Positions 26,175 through 37,559 of a stretch of DNA of 64,000 bases are shown piece by piece; position 1 is the first letter of the stretch, and each line of letters starts with the position of its first letter. Under the pieces are notes generated by a model. The model did not search any database and was not told where the DNA came from. It saw only the letters and a list, made by a program, of their open reading frames with translations. The stretch is from the NCBI GenBank assembly GCA_012295275.1, contig CM022677.1:10367351-10431350 (forward strand), given 5' to 3'. The position numbers and the translations under genes were made by a program. The DNA comes from Chrysomallon squamiferum. Taxonomy: Eukaryota > Mollusca > Gastropoda > Neomphalida > Peltospiridae.

Positions 26175-26415
26175 TTAAAGAATTATCGGTTGGTTAACGG
26201 AGCAAGTTATCATAGGAGATAACTCTATAAGCAAGTGTTTGCTATTGTTTTTCCTTTTCAATTCAAGCATTAATTGGCTGAAGTGAAGACAGCCAACAAA
26301 TCTAACGAACTTTTAGACCGTTAAGTTAAATAATTATCGGTTGGTTAACGGAAACAAGTTATCTTCGGAGATAACTCTATAACCTTGTATTTGCTAATGT
26401 TTTTTCCTTTTCAAT
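26175..26415. repeat. 151-bp tandem duplication with ggagataactctat
   Basis: Two units share aattatcggttggttaacgg, caagttatc, ggagataactctataa, tttgcta and tttttccttttcaattc. The first begins at 26181 and the second at 26332. The ggagataactctat word is the mollusc-type repeat core also seen in the 16.8-kb foldback. Confidence 0.85.
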
Positions 26416-27443
26416 TCCAGAAGGGTTACTTACCCAGAATAAAAAATAAATAAAAATAAAAATTAAATTAAATAAAATACTAAAACATATGAGACTAAAT
26501 CTTCTCGTTAGAATGTCCACATCAAAGGTCGAAATTTGTTATGGCTATTTTAGTTAATAAAAGAATTTTTTTTCATTAATTATTTTCCGTTCAGGGTTTT
26601 GTCTGAGTAAAGTGTTCGTTGGTGATTTATAATGTTTTTTTTATTTATCACGTGAATAATTTTGTCTTTTAGTCAACTTCTTTTTATTTATTTTGGCCTT
26701 TTGCCTGAAATCTGTCTATTTTGTAAATAAACAAGACTCATTAAAAATGATTTTATATATTTTTTAATTTTCAATTCTGAAAAAGTCTTTCTGAATTTCT
26801 CTTTTTCATTAATTAGGTACATTTGAATTTGTGTGTGTGTTTGTGTGTGTGTTGTGTGTGTGTGTGTGGTTTTTTGAGTAAGTGTTCATTGGTGATTTAT
26901 AATGTTTTTTATTTATCACCTTTTGAAATCAGTCTCACAGTTTTAGTCAACAGGCAGAAGAAAATTAATTCACCTAGTCACTTTTTTCTATTTTGGCCTT
27001 TTTGCCTGCTGTCTTTTGTAAATCCTAATTTTCATTTCTGAATCATTTGAGTTAGTGGGTTTAATGTCTTCCACGTTTTTTTTTTTTATAGGTGGGTTTG
27101 TTGTTATTTGTCTTGGTTCTGAAAGTTCAATGTGTGCAGTCGTGTGTATAGTGTGTATAATTCAATGGTAATTATTTATACTTCTAATGTGTCTTTATTT
27201 ACTTCAACACACACACACACACACAAACACACACTGATAAACATGCACACTTAAATATACAAACAGACATACACATATTATTTTATTTAGTGTTTTATTT
27301 TTCTTTCTCAGCCAGTCATTTTATTTTTATATTTTCATTTCTCAGTTTGTTACATTGCAAATTTAAAAAGTTTCTTCTTTTTAACTGTTATAATTAATTT
27401 ATACTATTATTTTTTATTATTATCATTAGTTTTATTATTATTA

Positions 27444-27484
<41 letters not shown>

Positions 27485-28840
27485 TATTATATATGACTGT
27501 GTGTGTGTTTTTCTTTTAACTTTTAACAATTTTGGAGCTCTAATTTTAAAATTAAAAAATTGAGTGGATGGGATTTAAGTGAAAAAAAAAATTTTAGGTT
27601 CGCTTCATTTTATTAAAAATGTGCTTTTGATTCCTATCTTTGCAATTAAATACATATTTTAATAATTTGCAGTTTAGTATTTATTTATTTTCATATTTAT
27701 TTTCATGGGTTTTACACATTTTTTGTTGTTTTTATTTTATTTTATTTATTTATTTTTAAAATTTGTTTGCTGTTGTTTTGTTTTTGCTTTGTTTTCTTAG
27801 ATCTTTAATTTCTTTTTTTTTTATTTTAATTTTAATTTAATTTGGTCTGTATTGGAGAAAAAAAAAATTGCAAAAGCTTAAAGGCTTTTTATCATGAAAC
27901 TTGTTCTTTTTATGTGATATGCTTGTAAAATATCCATTTTGTCCTTCTTTTCAGTTATGGGTGCTTTTCTTGTTTTGTTTTCTTCTTTTGTTTTTAAATT
28001 TTTAAATAATTATTTATATATTTTCTTATTTATTTTGTTTCTTCTTTAATGGCAAGGTTTTACTGATATTTTATTGTTTTTCAATATTAGTGAGTTGTCT
28101 TAAAACTAACGGAACACTCAGTTTTAAAGAATCCAGTCAGAGAATTAAAGGTGGATTGTAGATTAGAATTTTTACTGTTATTTCTTGTTTTTAATATTTT
28201 ATTGATTATTAATAATATAAAAAAATACAAAACTGTTAACACAGCTAATAATTTTCATCTGTTTTGCCTATATATTTGCAAGATAATATTTATCTAATTT
28301 GCTTAAAATTTACTTAGCATGTTATGCAGAGTCAGTTTTCATAAAAGTCAAGTATCTTCTGCTTTTCGATTTCCTTAAATTCTACTTTATCATTATAAAT
28401 CTGTATACTGAAAACACCCAGAAAATCCCAATTAAAAAACCCAAAAATGAAAGAACTTAATTAAAAAGTTTTTCTAATATTGTATAGATTTTAAAAATTA
28501 AAACAAAACTTGGTAATTAATTAAATATTATCACTGTTACCTAAAAATTTGTATTACTTATTCTGTATGGTTTTCAATAATTTATAATTATTAAAATATA
28601 TAAACAGTTAATCTTTGCAATTAATAAAATGAAATATTATCATCACTTTTTGCTTAAAATCTGTTTTCAATATTATGGATTTTATTCATGATAATACATG
28701 GTTTTAAATAGATTATAATTAAAATATGTAAATAATAAATCTTGGTAATTAATATAATAAAATATTGTCACTATTAAAATTATATTTTAAATGTTCTGCA
28801 TTGTTTTTGTAAGAAAAAACATGTAAAGGATTTGTTTTCC
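26416..28840. other. AT-rich non-coding with microsatellites
   Basis: It contains (GT)n at about 26829-26868, (CA)n at about 27208-27233 and (ATT)n at about 27440-27487, plus T-rich sequence. A phrase around agtgttcgttggtgatttataatgttttt occurs twice (about 26609 and 26880), indicating a ~270-bp duplication. No gene is seen. Confidence 0.6.
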
Positions 28841-28845
28841 TACAG

Positions 28846-28950
28846 AAATTTCCTGACTGTAAAATAACATTTCACTGTCTGAGAACTGACTTTGACCAGC
28901 TGCTGTGTGTGAGGTGGACAAACCTGACTGTCTCTTTTTATATTTGTTAA
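28846..28950 (+). CDS. Possible terminal exon, unrecognised
   Basis: A strong acceptor (tttgttttcctacag) is followed by a 34-codon open frame ending TAA at 28948-28950. It reads FPDCKITFHCLRTDFDQLL, then CVRWTNLTVSFYIC. The composition is protein-like, with four Cys, against flanks that are pure A/T. No upstream partner exon was found. Confidence 0.35.
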   Translation, partial: KFPDCKITFHCLRTDFDQLLCVRWTNLTVSFYIC

Positions 28951-29284
28951 TTTATGGATGAAAATTACATTTAAAAAAAAAAAAAAAATATATATTTTTA
29001 TTTTTTTATTATCTTTTATTTAATGTTTTTGCTGTTGTTTTGTTTTTACTTAAAAAACAATGTCAGTTAAAATAAAGATTTATTTTCATATCCTGAAAAG
29101 TTACAAATATTGATAAATAAAAACGTAAAGCCAATGGCAGGGTGTTCCATTTCAAGGTTTATTTAACAAATAACTAATTCAAAGTAACTTTAAGTGTGTC
29201 ATAGATTGTGTACCGCCAGTTTTATGTAAAAACATATATTTATTTAGACTGAAAATAAAAATTGGTGGTTAGTTACGTATAAAT

Positions 29285-29585
29285 ATTTTTGGTTCCATCC
29301 AGTGCACTGTGTCTACTATATTAAAAGCTGTGGTTTGTACTATTCTGTCAGTGAGTCTGTTTGTTCCAGCCATTTAATGTGGTATGTACTACCCTGTCAT
29401 TGAGTCCATTTGTTCCTGCCAGTACCCAATGTCTGGTATATTAAAGGCTGTGAGACTGTTTGTTCCAGTCAGTGCATTAAAGCCAGTGGTGTGTACTAAC
29501 AGTTTTTTTGATGATAGAATATTAGAGGCAATAGTATGTACTACTCTGTCAGCGAGTTTATTTGTTCTAGCTTTTAGAAAAACTT
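29285..29585 (-). repeat. 73-bp minisatellite family M, locus 1 (inverted relative to 61.1 kb)
   Basis: Three to four degenerate units carry gtgcactgtgtct, atattaaaagctgtgg, tgtactattctgtcagtga and gtctgtttgttccagcc. The reverse complement matches the units at 61.1-61.7 kb (ggaacaaatggactcactgac, ccacagtctctaatatact). Spurious reading frames appear on both strands. Confidence 0.8.
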
Positions 29586-29659
29586 TGCCAAAATCAGTAA
29601 TAAAATTTTTTGAAAACCATGATATAAAAAGTTTCAAATTAAAAATTGTCTTAAATATT

Positions 29660-30440
29660 TCATAACATTTTAAAGAGTTGAGAGGCTATAAAACACAAAA
29701 ATACCAAGATTTCTACTGATCAATAAAAATATATTAATAAAATATACAACATAAAAAGAAAATACCAAGACATTTGTTTACAAACACTATAAAACTTAAT
29801 AAATAACTTGACAGATAATGAAACCTGCAAATTAGTCATTAAGAACATTTTCAATTTATGATTTTATCTTCCAAACAACAAATACATGATAAATATAGGT
29901 TTACACAACTGATTCCATTTTATGTTTTAACAAAGTTTTATAGGATAAATCTTTACCAGAATGCTTGGTATTTTTTTATTTTAAGTTTTGATTAGATTAT
30001 TAAGTACATTATTATTTCAAAAACAATTATTTAAAAATATAAAATTAAATTAAAAAAAAAAATTATCTCCCTTAAACCAAACATTTTTTAATACGAAGTC
30101 TGTACTTTTATTTTAAGTCAGTAACCGAGGATTTCTGACACTAAATCATTTTAAAAAAGTAACTTCTTTTATCACATACTTGTCTGTACTTGGTGCTTTG
30201 TCTGGTCCAAAAATTCTGTATACTGAAGATATCTGATTACATCTTTCATGAACAACATTGTAACTTTGAATCTAAATTCAGTATCACAATATTATAAATT
30301 CTTCAATAAGAACAGTCCATGATTCACACAAGTAATGTTTTTAAAATGTTATTTTGGTGTGGAATTTCCTAAAAGCTTTCAATTTTATCCAGTTATTCAG
30401 TTCTTTATATTTACTGTGGAGATGTTTTATCTTCTGTTTA
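29660..30440. other. AT-rich non-coding, no gene seen
   Basis: No open frame or repeat is recognised. It is the 3' flank of the minus-strand exon at 30442-30543. Confidence 0.5.
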
Positions 30441-30441
30441 C

Positions 30442-30543
30442 TTAGTTCAGTACAGTCAGAAAACCTGAAGAACTTGGAGGCAAACTTGACAAGTCATTTA
30501 GATTCAGTGGGTAACAATACTTGTAAATAGCTTTCAGTGGCGT
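30442..30543 (-). CDS. Terminal exon with SOCS-box-like sequence
   Basis: A minus-strand acceptor ATATTTCAG at 30552-30544 leads into 33 codons and a TAA (30444-30442). They read TPLKAIYKYCYPLNLN, then DLSSLPPSSSGFLTVLN. The pattern of hydrophobics, a Cys at position 10 and a Leu-Pro-Pro turn before a final Phe-Leu resembles a degenerate SOCS box, as found at the C-terminus of ankyrin ASB proteins. Ankyrin-like exons lie upstream on the same strand (34.1-37.2 kb). The SOCS identification is tentative, but the exon itself is well formed. Confidence 0.4.
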   Translation of the reverse strand, partial: TPLKAIYKYCYPLNLNDLSSLPPSSSGFLTVLN

Positions 30544-31029
30544 CTGAAATATAAAATATTACATTCAAACATTTTAACAAGACCCACTATAATTTTATAT
30601 TTTATCATTTGAATCTGAAGTAATGTTTTCAACCAATAATAAGTACAGTTAATTTAACTGAAATAAAATAAAGTTTAATTATATTTATTTAAACAGATCT
30701 TGTTGGACCTCTGTTTTTCATTATCTGGGGAAATGTGTGTTTAATACAAGTCTGAAACATCAACTCAGATACTTGATTAATGTTTTAAAAAATTTATATA
30801 TTTCTTTCTTAAAGCAGTAACATCAATTTATATTTTAATTAAGTACATAAATTAATATATTTTATAAAAATTGACAACAAGTAAGATCAATAATCTTTAT
30901 CTGTTAATTTTTGAAGATACATTTTCTAAAGTACAGTTCTTTTCTCCCAACTGTTCATTATATTCAGTATCTGATTTCAAAACACTTTAACTCATCTGAG
31001 TTTCTGAGTTTGTACAAATTTCTTTTAAC

Positions 31030-31139
31030 ACCACGAACTGGAGAAGTGATTGTTCTTCACTGAATTGTACTACAAGCCTGGTCAAGTGGTCATCCTTGGC
31101 CTAACAGAACTTTTGCTGGTCAGCAAGGGCTTGTTTATC
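31030..31139 (-). pseudogene. Exon-like segment with an in-frame stop
   Basis: A minus-strand acceptor TACTTTTACAG at 31150-31140 precedes a frame reading DKQALADQQKFC, then TAG, then AKDDHLTRLVVQFSEEQSLLQ. It has coiled-coil-like composition on both sides of the stop. It may be a decayed exon between the ankyrin exons and the SOCS-like terminal exon. Confidence 0.3.
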
Positions 31140-31517
31140 CTGTAAAAGTAGTAAAAAAAAACTTATCACTGATAACCCTAATAAATAAAATTGATTTACT
31201 AAAAAAAAATATAACATTTATCATTGAAAGAATAGCAAATTATTATTTAAATGTTACCTAAAGTATTAAAATTACAAATTATTTAGATATAATAAATACA
31301 TTTTACATCTTATATCATTATTAAGATATCTCTTGAAAATTATCTGCTTGTCTGTTATTTTTTCAAAAATACACAAGTTTATAATTTTTAGTGTTCATAA
31401 TCAGCAAGTTTCTTCAGTTTTGTGTCAAACTTTATAATTAACAAGATTGTTCACCATAAATAAACAAAATAATATTCTGAATTTTCTTGGATTTTAATAA
31501 TAAAGAGTTCACTTTGC

Positions 31518-31546
31518 TTTTTTTTTTTTTTTTTTTTTTTTTTTTC
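31518..31546. repeat. Poly-T run
   Basis: A pure T run of 28 or more bases. It could be the reverse-oriented A tail of a retroposed sequence, but no body is recognised. Confidence 0.9.
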
Positions 31547-31797
31547 AATTTCCAAAACAGGATGTTGTATATAAGTTTTTTGTTTAATAATAACTTTTCT
31601 GTTTTACTTATTTTCTTATGTAATATTAGTTTAATTATATCTTTGAAACCTATAAAAAACAGCACTTTCAAGCCTTTGATCTGTAGAGAACATTCTGCTC
31701 AGACAACATGGAGACAATGTGAGAATTCTGTCACATGAACTGACATGATCAACATCGTGGAAAAACAAAATAAATACTAGAAAACATAAAGTCATGT

Positions 31798-33988
31798 TTA
31801 AGACATTTTCTTTGCCACTTGAAGATGGCTGCAATCCATGGCTACAATCTCAATAGGTCTGGTAGCAATACGATGTCCCAAAGGTAGTTTCGGTTTGAGT
31901 TGTGGCAGTTTAGCCACCACACACCTTTCACACTCTTTACACCATTGTTCCACATCTTTGTGCACTGCAAGCCAGCAACATCTTATTCTAATAAGACTCA
32001 TGCTTCTTTCAAAACCCTGGTGTCCTGTCTGATTGTGTAAACTCTCTTCTTCATCATTCCTGGTAGTACAGTCTGCTGCATACTTGCCAAGTTGGGGTCC
32101 TTTACTTTTCTGTAAAGTACTTTATTTTCAAGAAATAATCTGTCCCATTGCCAGATTAGTGTGAAGAAACCTGATTATTCTAATCTTCTCTGCATGGTAG
32201 CCATGTAATGCAGCAATGAATGATATTTCACATCAAAATCAAATTCTGCCTGCTGAGAGCCCCATGTTTATTCCACTGCACCTTTAATTTATGCTCCTTC
32301 GGGCGAAGCCTAAGCACCTTTGGGTTAAAAGTACTTTTGGACTTTTGACCAAAAAGTCAAAAGCCAGTAATGAAGATATAATGTCACAAATTAACAATTT
32401 AAAATATAACATCTCAAAAAAATAAAAACATACATTTTGATCAAAAAGCCCCAAAAGCCAAAAGCCAGTCTGAGTAACTCTGTTTTTGTTACAATCACAA
32501 GAGTAAGGTTGAAATTACTCTTGTGTGTAAAAAAACCCAGTTGATCAGATTTTGTGTTATCAAGATGACTTTGTGGATTGTTGTCTGTATATGTAGTAAA
32601 TTGATGTATGAGAAAATAATTTTCTATCTTTTCAGTCACTGCTCATTTCAGACCAACAAGCTCTAATTTCATGGTACTGTAATTATTCATGTTTCTCTCA
32701 GTGGGTCTGAAGCTCTGTTTAGCATATGTAATTTCTTACCTTTGCCCATTCTGCTCCTGTGACAGTACTGTTCCCACTCCCTGAACACTTGCAGCAGTTT
32801 CCACAATGAAAAGTTCACTGAAATCAGTGTTTCCTGATACTGGAGCTGAAGTTAACGTCTCTTGACAACTCTCGTACCAAGCACCCTTTAACAATGCTTG
32901 ATTTTTCTTATCTCAGAACCTGTTCACCAAAGAATGCAAAGGTCCAGCAGTAACCGAGGATCCTTTAATGTATCATCTGAAGTATCAGGCAAACTTCAAA
33001 AATGACATCAGGTCCTTTGGTGTCTTTGGAACTTCCCATTCAAGAACAGCCTTTATTTTCTCTGGATCTGTAACAACCCCATCTCTAGACATCACGTCCT
33101 ATTTATTACACTTCTTTCTTAAGGAAACAGCCTTAGATTAGTTTTAGTTTGAGCCTATGCTGTTTTAAAATTTTAAATACCTCTTCTAGTTTATCTGTGC
33201 ACACACAAGAAAAAGAACACAGAAATATCTGCTCTCTAAAGTCTTTGAAATGTGGCTGGTGCTCCTGATAAACCAAACGGCATATGATTGTATTCAAACA
33301 AACCCATTGGAGTGATGAATGCAATTTTGTCTTTGTTTTTATCCTCAACTGCAACTTGGTTGTATTCACTAGACATATCAGTGTAGTGAACCAATTTGCT
33401 CTGTGCAAAGCATCTAATGACTCTTCTATTGTAGGTAGTGGAAAGCAGTCTTTCCTAGTTTTAGCATTCAGCCACCTGTAGTCCACACACAGATGAATTG
33501 TGTTGTCTGTTTTTCTCACAATAGGAGATGAATATGGGCTGTGGGTGGGTCAAATTACATCTTGTGTTATAAGTTTCTTGATCAGCTCCTTGGCTTTCTG
33601 ATACTGACTGTGTGTAACTCTTCTGTACGGTTGTGACACTGGGATGTTATCAGTTGTGCATATGTGATATTTTACAGTGTCAGTAAACCCAAATCAAGGT
33701 CTTCTTTAGCAATTACATCAGTTAAGTATTCTCTTTAACATCAGAGTATTTGTTAAGTATTCTTTCTAACTTTTTCTTCTGCTCATCGGAGATATCAACT
33801 TGAAATCTGTCAAATTCTGTAATCTGCTCCATGCAAAACTCTTCTCCTTTTCCTGTCTTTCTAAATTTTACCTCCATGTTATTTATTGACTGAGGCTCTT
33901 CTACTTCTACCACTGATGACAAAATGCCCACTCTAGTTCTTCGTTTCAGCCAAATAGCTGTAGACCCTATTTTACAGCACAAACTCAA
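31798..33988 (-). mobile_element. Ty3/gypsy retrotransposon remnant, truncated at both ends
   Basis: Order on the minus strand: a pre-RT segment (33988-33722, ending in an ILNKYSDV-type motif before RT); reverse transcriptase start (33519-33133) with LCVDYRWLNAKTRKDCFPLP and EESLDAL; an RNase H start near 32890-32745 (SELFIVETAASVQGVGTVLS); and the integrase H2C2 zinc-binding segment (32050-31800) with HKDVEQWCKECERCVVAKLP and the first core residues (VAMDCSH). The element then ends abruptly at about 31798. Several frameshifts and stops break it, and the catalytic YxDD region is not intact. No LTRs, gag or integrase C-terminus are seen. It interrupts the span between minus-strand ankyrin exons and the exon at 30.5 kb. 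Confidence 0.85.
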
Positions 33989-34092
33989 AAGACTTGATAA
34001 CCAAGCTCACTATCAAGTTAAACAGTAGTTAGATTAATTCATAGTTTACAGTTTTGTTTTTGTCACAGTCTACTGAGTAACAAGAGGCTCAC

Positions 34093-37000
34093 CTGGTTTT
34101 TGACACTGAAATCTGGGTGACTTTCTAGAATCTTGCACATTATTTTAGCTGAAAAACTAAAAATGCAAAGATCCCTGTAAAACCAGGAAACAAAAATTAT
34201 TTAAATATTTTCACATGAGCAAGCCCTTGATTATCATCTTAAATTTTGTTATTAACATAACTACTTATAAACAAACATGTTAATAAAGTTTGAACAAAAC
34301 ATTTACCACTAATAGGATTACTTATAACTTATATTTAAAAATTAAGTTATAACAGTATATTGTTATGAACTAAGCTTTATGTCTGTACTTAACATGTTAA
34401 TAACGAAGTGTAATAATATAGTGTTATTAACTGTTTATACTTTGTACTTTCTATTATTTAATAAATAATATAGAACAATCTATTGGGACACTTCTGTTTA
34501 GAATATTTTACAGTGACACTGGTTTAAGTAAACTACTGATACTGGTAACAAAACAGTTTTTATTTAAATGTTCAAACTAATTCAAATGGTAGAACTGTTA
34601 TAATTACATTACTCAGTAGTGTTTGCTGACACAGATAGGAGTGTTGACATCGGCACCAGCGTCACACAACAACACCACCAATGTGAAATCTTTTAGACAT
34701 GTTGAAATATATGAGGGCATTGAGAATTCTAAAATAGTATATATTATTTAAAAACAAATAAAAATATAGCTATATATGTTTAGTAAAGTGTGTGGATACT
34801 GAGAATTCTGCAATAGTAAATATTAGTTATTTTGTTCTTGATGTAAAATCATGTGGTGGGAAGCTGACAGCAGTATAGAGTTCAGTATTTCTAAATTATT
34901 AATTATTTTTATCTTTAGTTTAGTTTATTTTTATTTCCAAAATATACAGAAACAGTGAGATATGTGTACATTTCCAGATTTCTAAATAGAACATAATTTA
35001 ACTAAATGTTTTTTATTGATACAGTGTCAGAACAATCTATGGACTGATATTATAAAATACAGAATCATTAATTTAAACTATTACAAAGATTTAAACTTAC
35101 GATGTTTTTAAGTTTTTACAATAATGAGAAGTACACGAATAACATTAGGAACAACATAAATACACATCATACATCTCTAAACAAATATGAATAATAGTTA
35201 TCAGGAAGCACTAAAGAATAATGAGAAACCATGTCATTACAATGGCAAACAAAGCGACACAACTTGAAATAATAATAATATATTTTAATATAAGATGTGC
35301 ACACAATTAACAGAAGGCACAACAGAACAAATAAAAGTACACCTGTAACATCAAGCAGAACACAGATATGAGGAAACGATGGTGCCATTAATAGAAATAC
35401 TAATAATATATTTTGAGACGGGATGAGAACTGATGACAAGTGCGTCAATAACAGTATGAAATATGCCGTTACATCATTAATATAAAGAATAATACTATAT
35501 TGTGAGACAGGATTAGCCCTGTCACAAGTAAGAAAAATAAAAACAAGAAGTACACAAAAACGCAGGTATGATGGCAAAGTCAGCGACATTAATAGTAATA
35601 TATTTAAATGCTCACAGAAAGCAAGACTAACTATTAATAGAAAGCACAAAAGAAACAGCAATATGATCAAGAAGAACACACATGCAACAGCAACGTTAAT
35701 ACAAATAATAATAATCAATTTCAACAAAGGATGCACACACTGAAAGTGAGACTAACTAACAATAGAATAAGTAGAACTAACCATTAACTTGAGACAGGAT
35801 GTGTACACTGTCACAAGTAAGAACAACAAAAAACAGAAGTACACCGAAACATTAAGAACAATGAAGTTAGACAGCAATGTCAGCAATATTAATAGTAATA
35901 TATTTAAATGTAGGACGCAACTCTCAGAAAGAAAGAATGATAGTTACTAAAACACTGAAAATAATAAAGAGAAGTACACAACGTTATTCTAATAAGATTC
36001 ATTTATTTTAACAGAGGATGTGCACTCTAAGAAAACAATGATGGTGATGTTAATAGAAATAAGAATAATATATTTTTTTTAAACACTAGATAATAAGGAG
36101 AAATACACGAGTAACACTAGGAACAATGCCAGTAGGATCACAACAACAGCAGCCTTAATAGAAATACTAATAATATATTTTAATTATCACTGAAAGTGAG
36201 TTTAAGAATTAACAGAGAATAAATAAAAGTACACAACATCGAGGAGAACACAGATGTGACGCAACGATGGGGACGTTAACAGAAATAGAACAACATATTT
36301 TTAAATACCAGGTGCACACTAAGAATGCAAGAATAATTTTAATAACAAGTGAAAAAGAATAATGAAAAGTGAACCTTAAGAAAAACAGAGATACAATGGC
36401 AACGAGAGCGACATTAACAGAAATAGTAATACTACACTTTAATGCAACACTAAGAAAGTAAGAATAGTTATTAAAATGCTCAAATTAATAAAGAAAGCTT
36501 ACATTAATTCTAATAAGAGTAACACATTTCAATATAGGATGTGCACACTAAGAAAGCAACGACGGCGACATTAACAGAAATATGTATTAAATGGGTAAGA
36601 TAAAAATCCATGTTGGTCTATATCAGTAGATATCTCAACTGTTTGAAGTAACCTTTATATTCTTCTCCATATTTTTATAACTGAAGATGATTCCAGAATC
36701 ATGTCTTTCCTGTAGATACAATAATAATAAATTATTATCTAAATCTTAACATTATTTCATTGACTATTTCTTACCTATTCCAGGCTAGAAGCGTATGATT
36801 AATGTGCACAATAAAATCTTCAGGAAGAAATATTTCAGTCATGGAAAATTATTATAAATTATCAATGAATTATACTTTAACAATGTTTTAATATTGACTT
36901 TTTTATCTGGATATGATGGTAACATTCAGAAGAAGCAAAAATAACTTTTAAAAAGGTAAATGCTTTGCCTGCAACAAACCTTACAATTAATGAGTTAAAA

Positions 37001-37194
37001 CCTTGATTAAAAATATAATTTTTATAGGCGTGCATTACAGAGAACAAAATAAACAGAATTCTACCATTCTGAGAAATAAAAATAAAGTAAAAAACTTACA
37101 ACTTGGAATTGTGCAGTCTGAAGTGTCTGTACATTCATCCTTCTCCATAATGTAAATTCCCTTTCTAGACAGCAACTGAACAATACTGCCATGA
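34093..37194 (-). CDS. Ankyrin-repeat gene exons (partial)
   Basis: Three minus-strand exons with splice signals. 37194-37100 (donor GTAAGT) reads HGSIVQLLSRKGIYIMEKDE. 34728 to about 34613 reads LKDFTLVVLLCDAGADVNTP, a typical ankyrin helix pair and hairpin. 34148-34093 (acceptor TTTTTCAG, donor GTGAGC) reads KIMCKILESHPDFSVKNQ. Ankyrin repeats bind protein partners. The HPDFxVKN wording is reminiscent of mind-bomb-type or ASB-type ankyrin domains, but I cannot assign a family. The 34.7-kb exon ends in an in-frame TGA just before a GTAATG donor, so the gene may be broken. A 1.5-kb satellite array (35.1-36.6 kb) fills the intron, and a gypsy remnant lies immediately downstream. Confidence 0.5.
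35100..36570 (+). repeat. Satellite family S, locus 2 (1.5-kb array)
   Basis: About eleven degenerate monomers in the same orientation as at 24.4-25.8 kb. Cores such as caacgatggtgccattaatag, gtcagcgacattaatag, caacgagagcgacattaac and caacgacggcgacattaac fall near 35240, 35370, 35470, 35580, 35695, 35870, 36035, 36155, 36262, 36400 and 36560. Linkers repeat ataggatgtgcacacta, agaaagtaagaat, aataaaaagcac and gaagtacac. Spacing is 100-180 bases. A large minus-strand open frame across 35167-35736 is a by-product of low stop density, not a gene. Confidence 0.8.
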
Positions 37195-37559
37195 CTACAT
37201 AAAATATTTAACATCAATGGTAAACAAAGCTTTTGGTAATTCCAACATGAACATGATGCTTTATTTATAAAAAAAAAATTTTATCGGTCTGATAAATGGT
37301 ATTTATATTGTATATTTCTCTGTCTCTCTCTCTCACACACACAAACTAACAAAACATACCCTGCCACTGTTGAGAGGTTTCTGAAAACATTCTAACACAG
37401 GCCTGACATTACGTGACACCAGACCATTGCTTGGATGATGTTTCTTTAGTCTCTTGTATTCCTTTTCTGGAAAATGGCCTGGATTTGTGTGATGCTGATG
37501 CAGGGGTCTCTACATTTCATGATGCACTGGCATAGATGAGAACAGCCTGACAAAAAAAA

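Noticed and set aside
35167-35736. 189-codon minus-strand open frame, hydrophobic, resembling a membrane protein
   Set aside because: It lies wholly within the satellite S array. The Leu/Ile/Val richness comes from reading AAT/TTA-rich repeats, and the frame is not kept between monomers.
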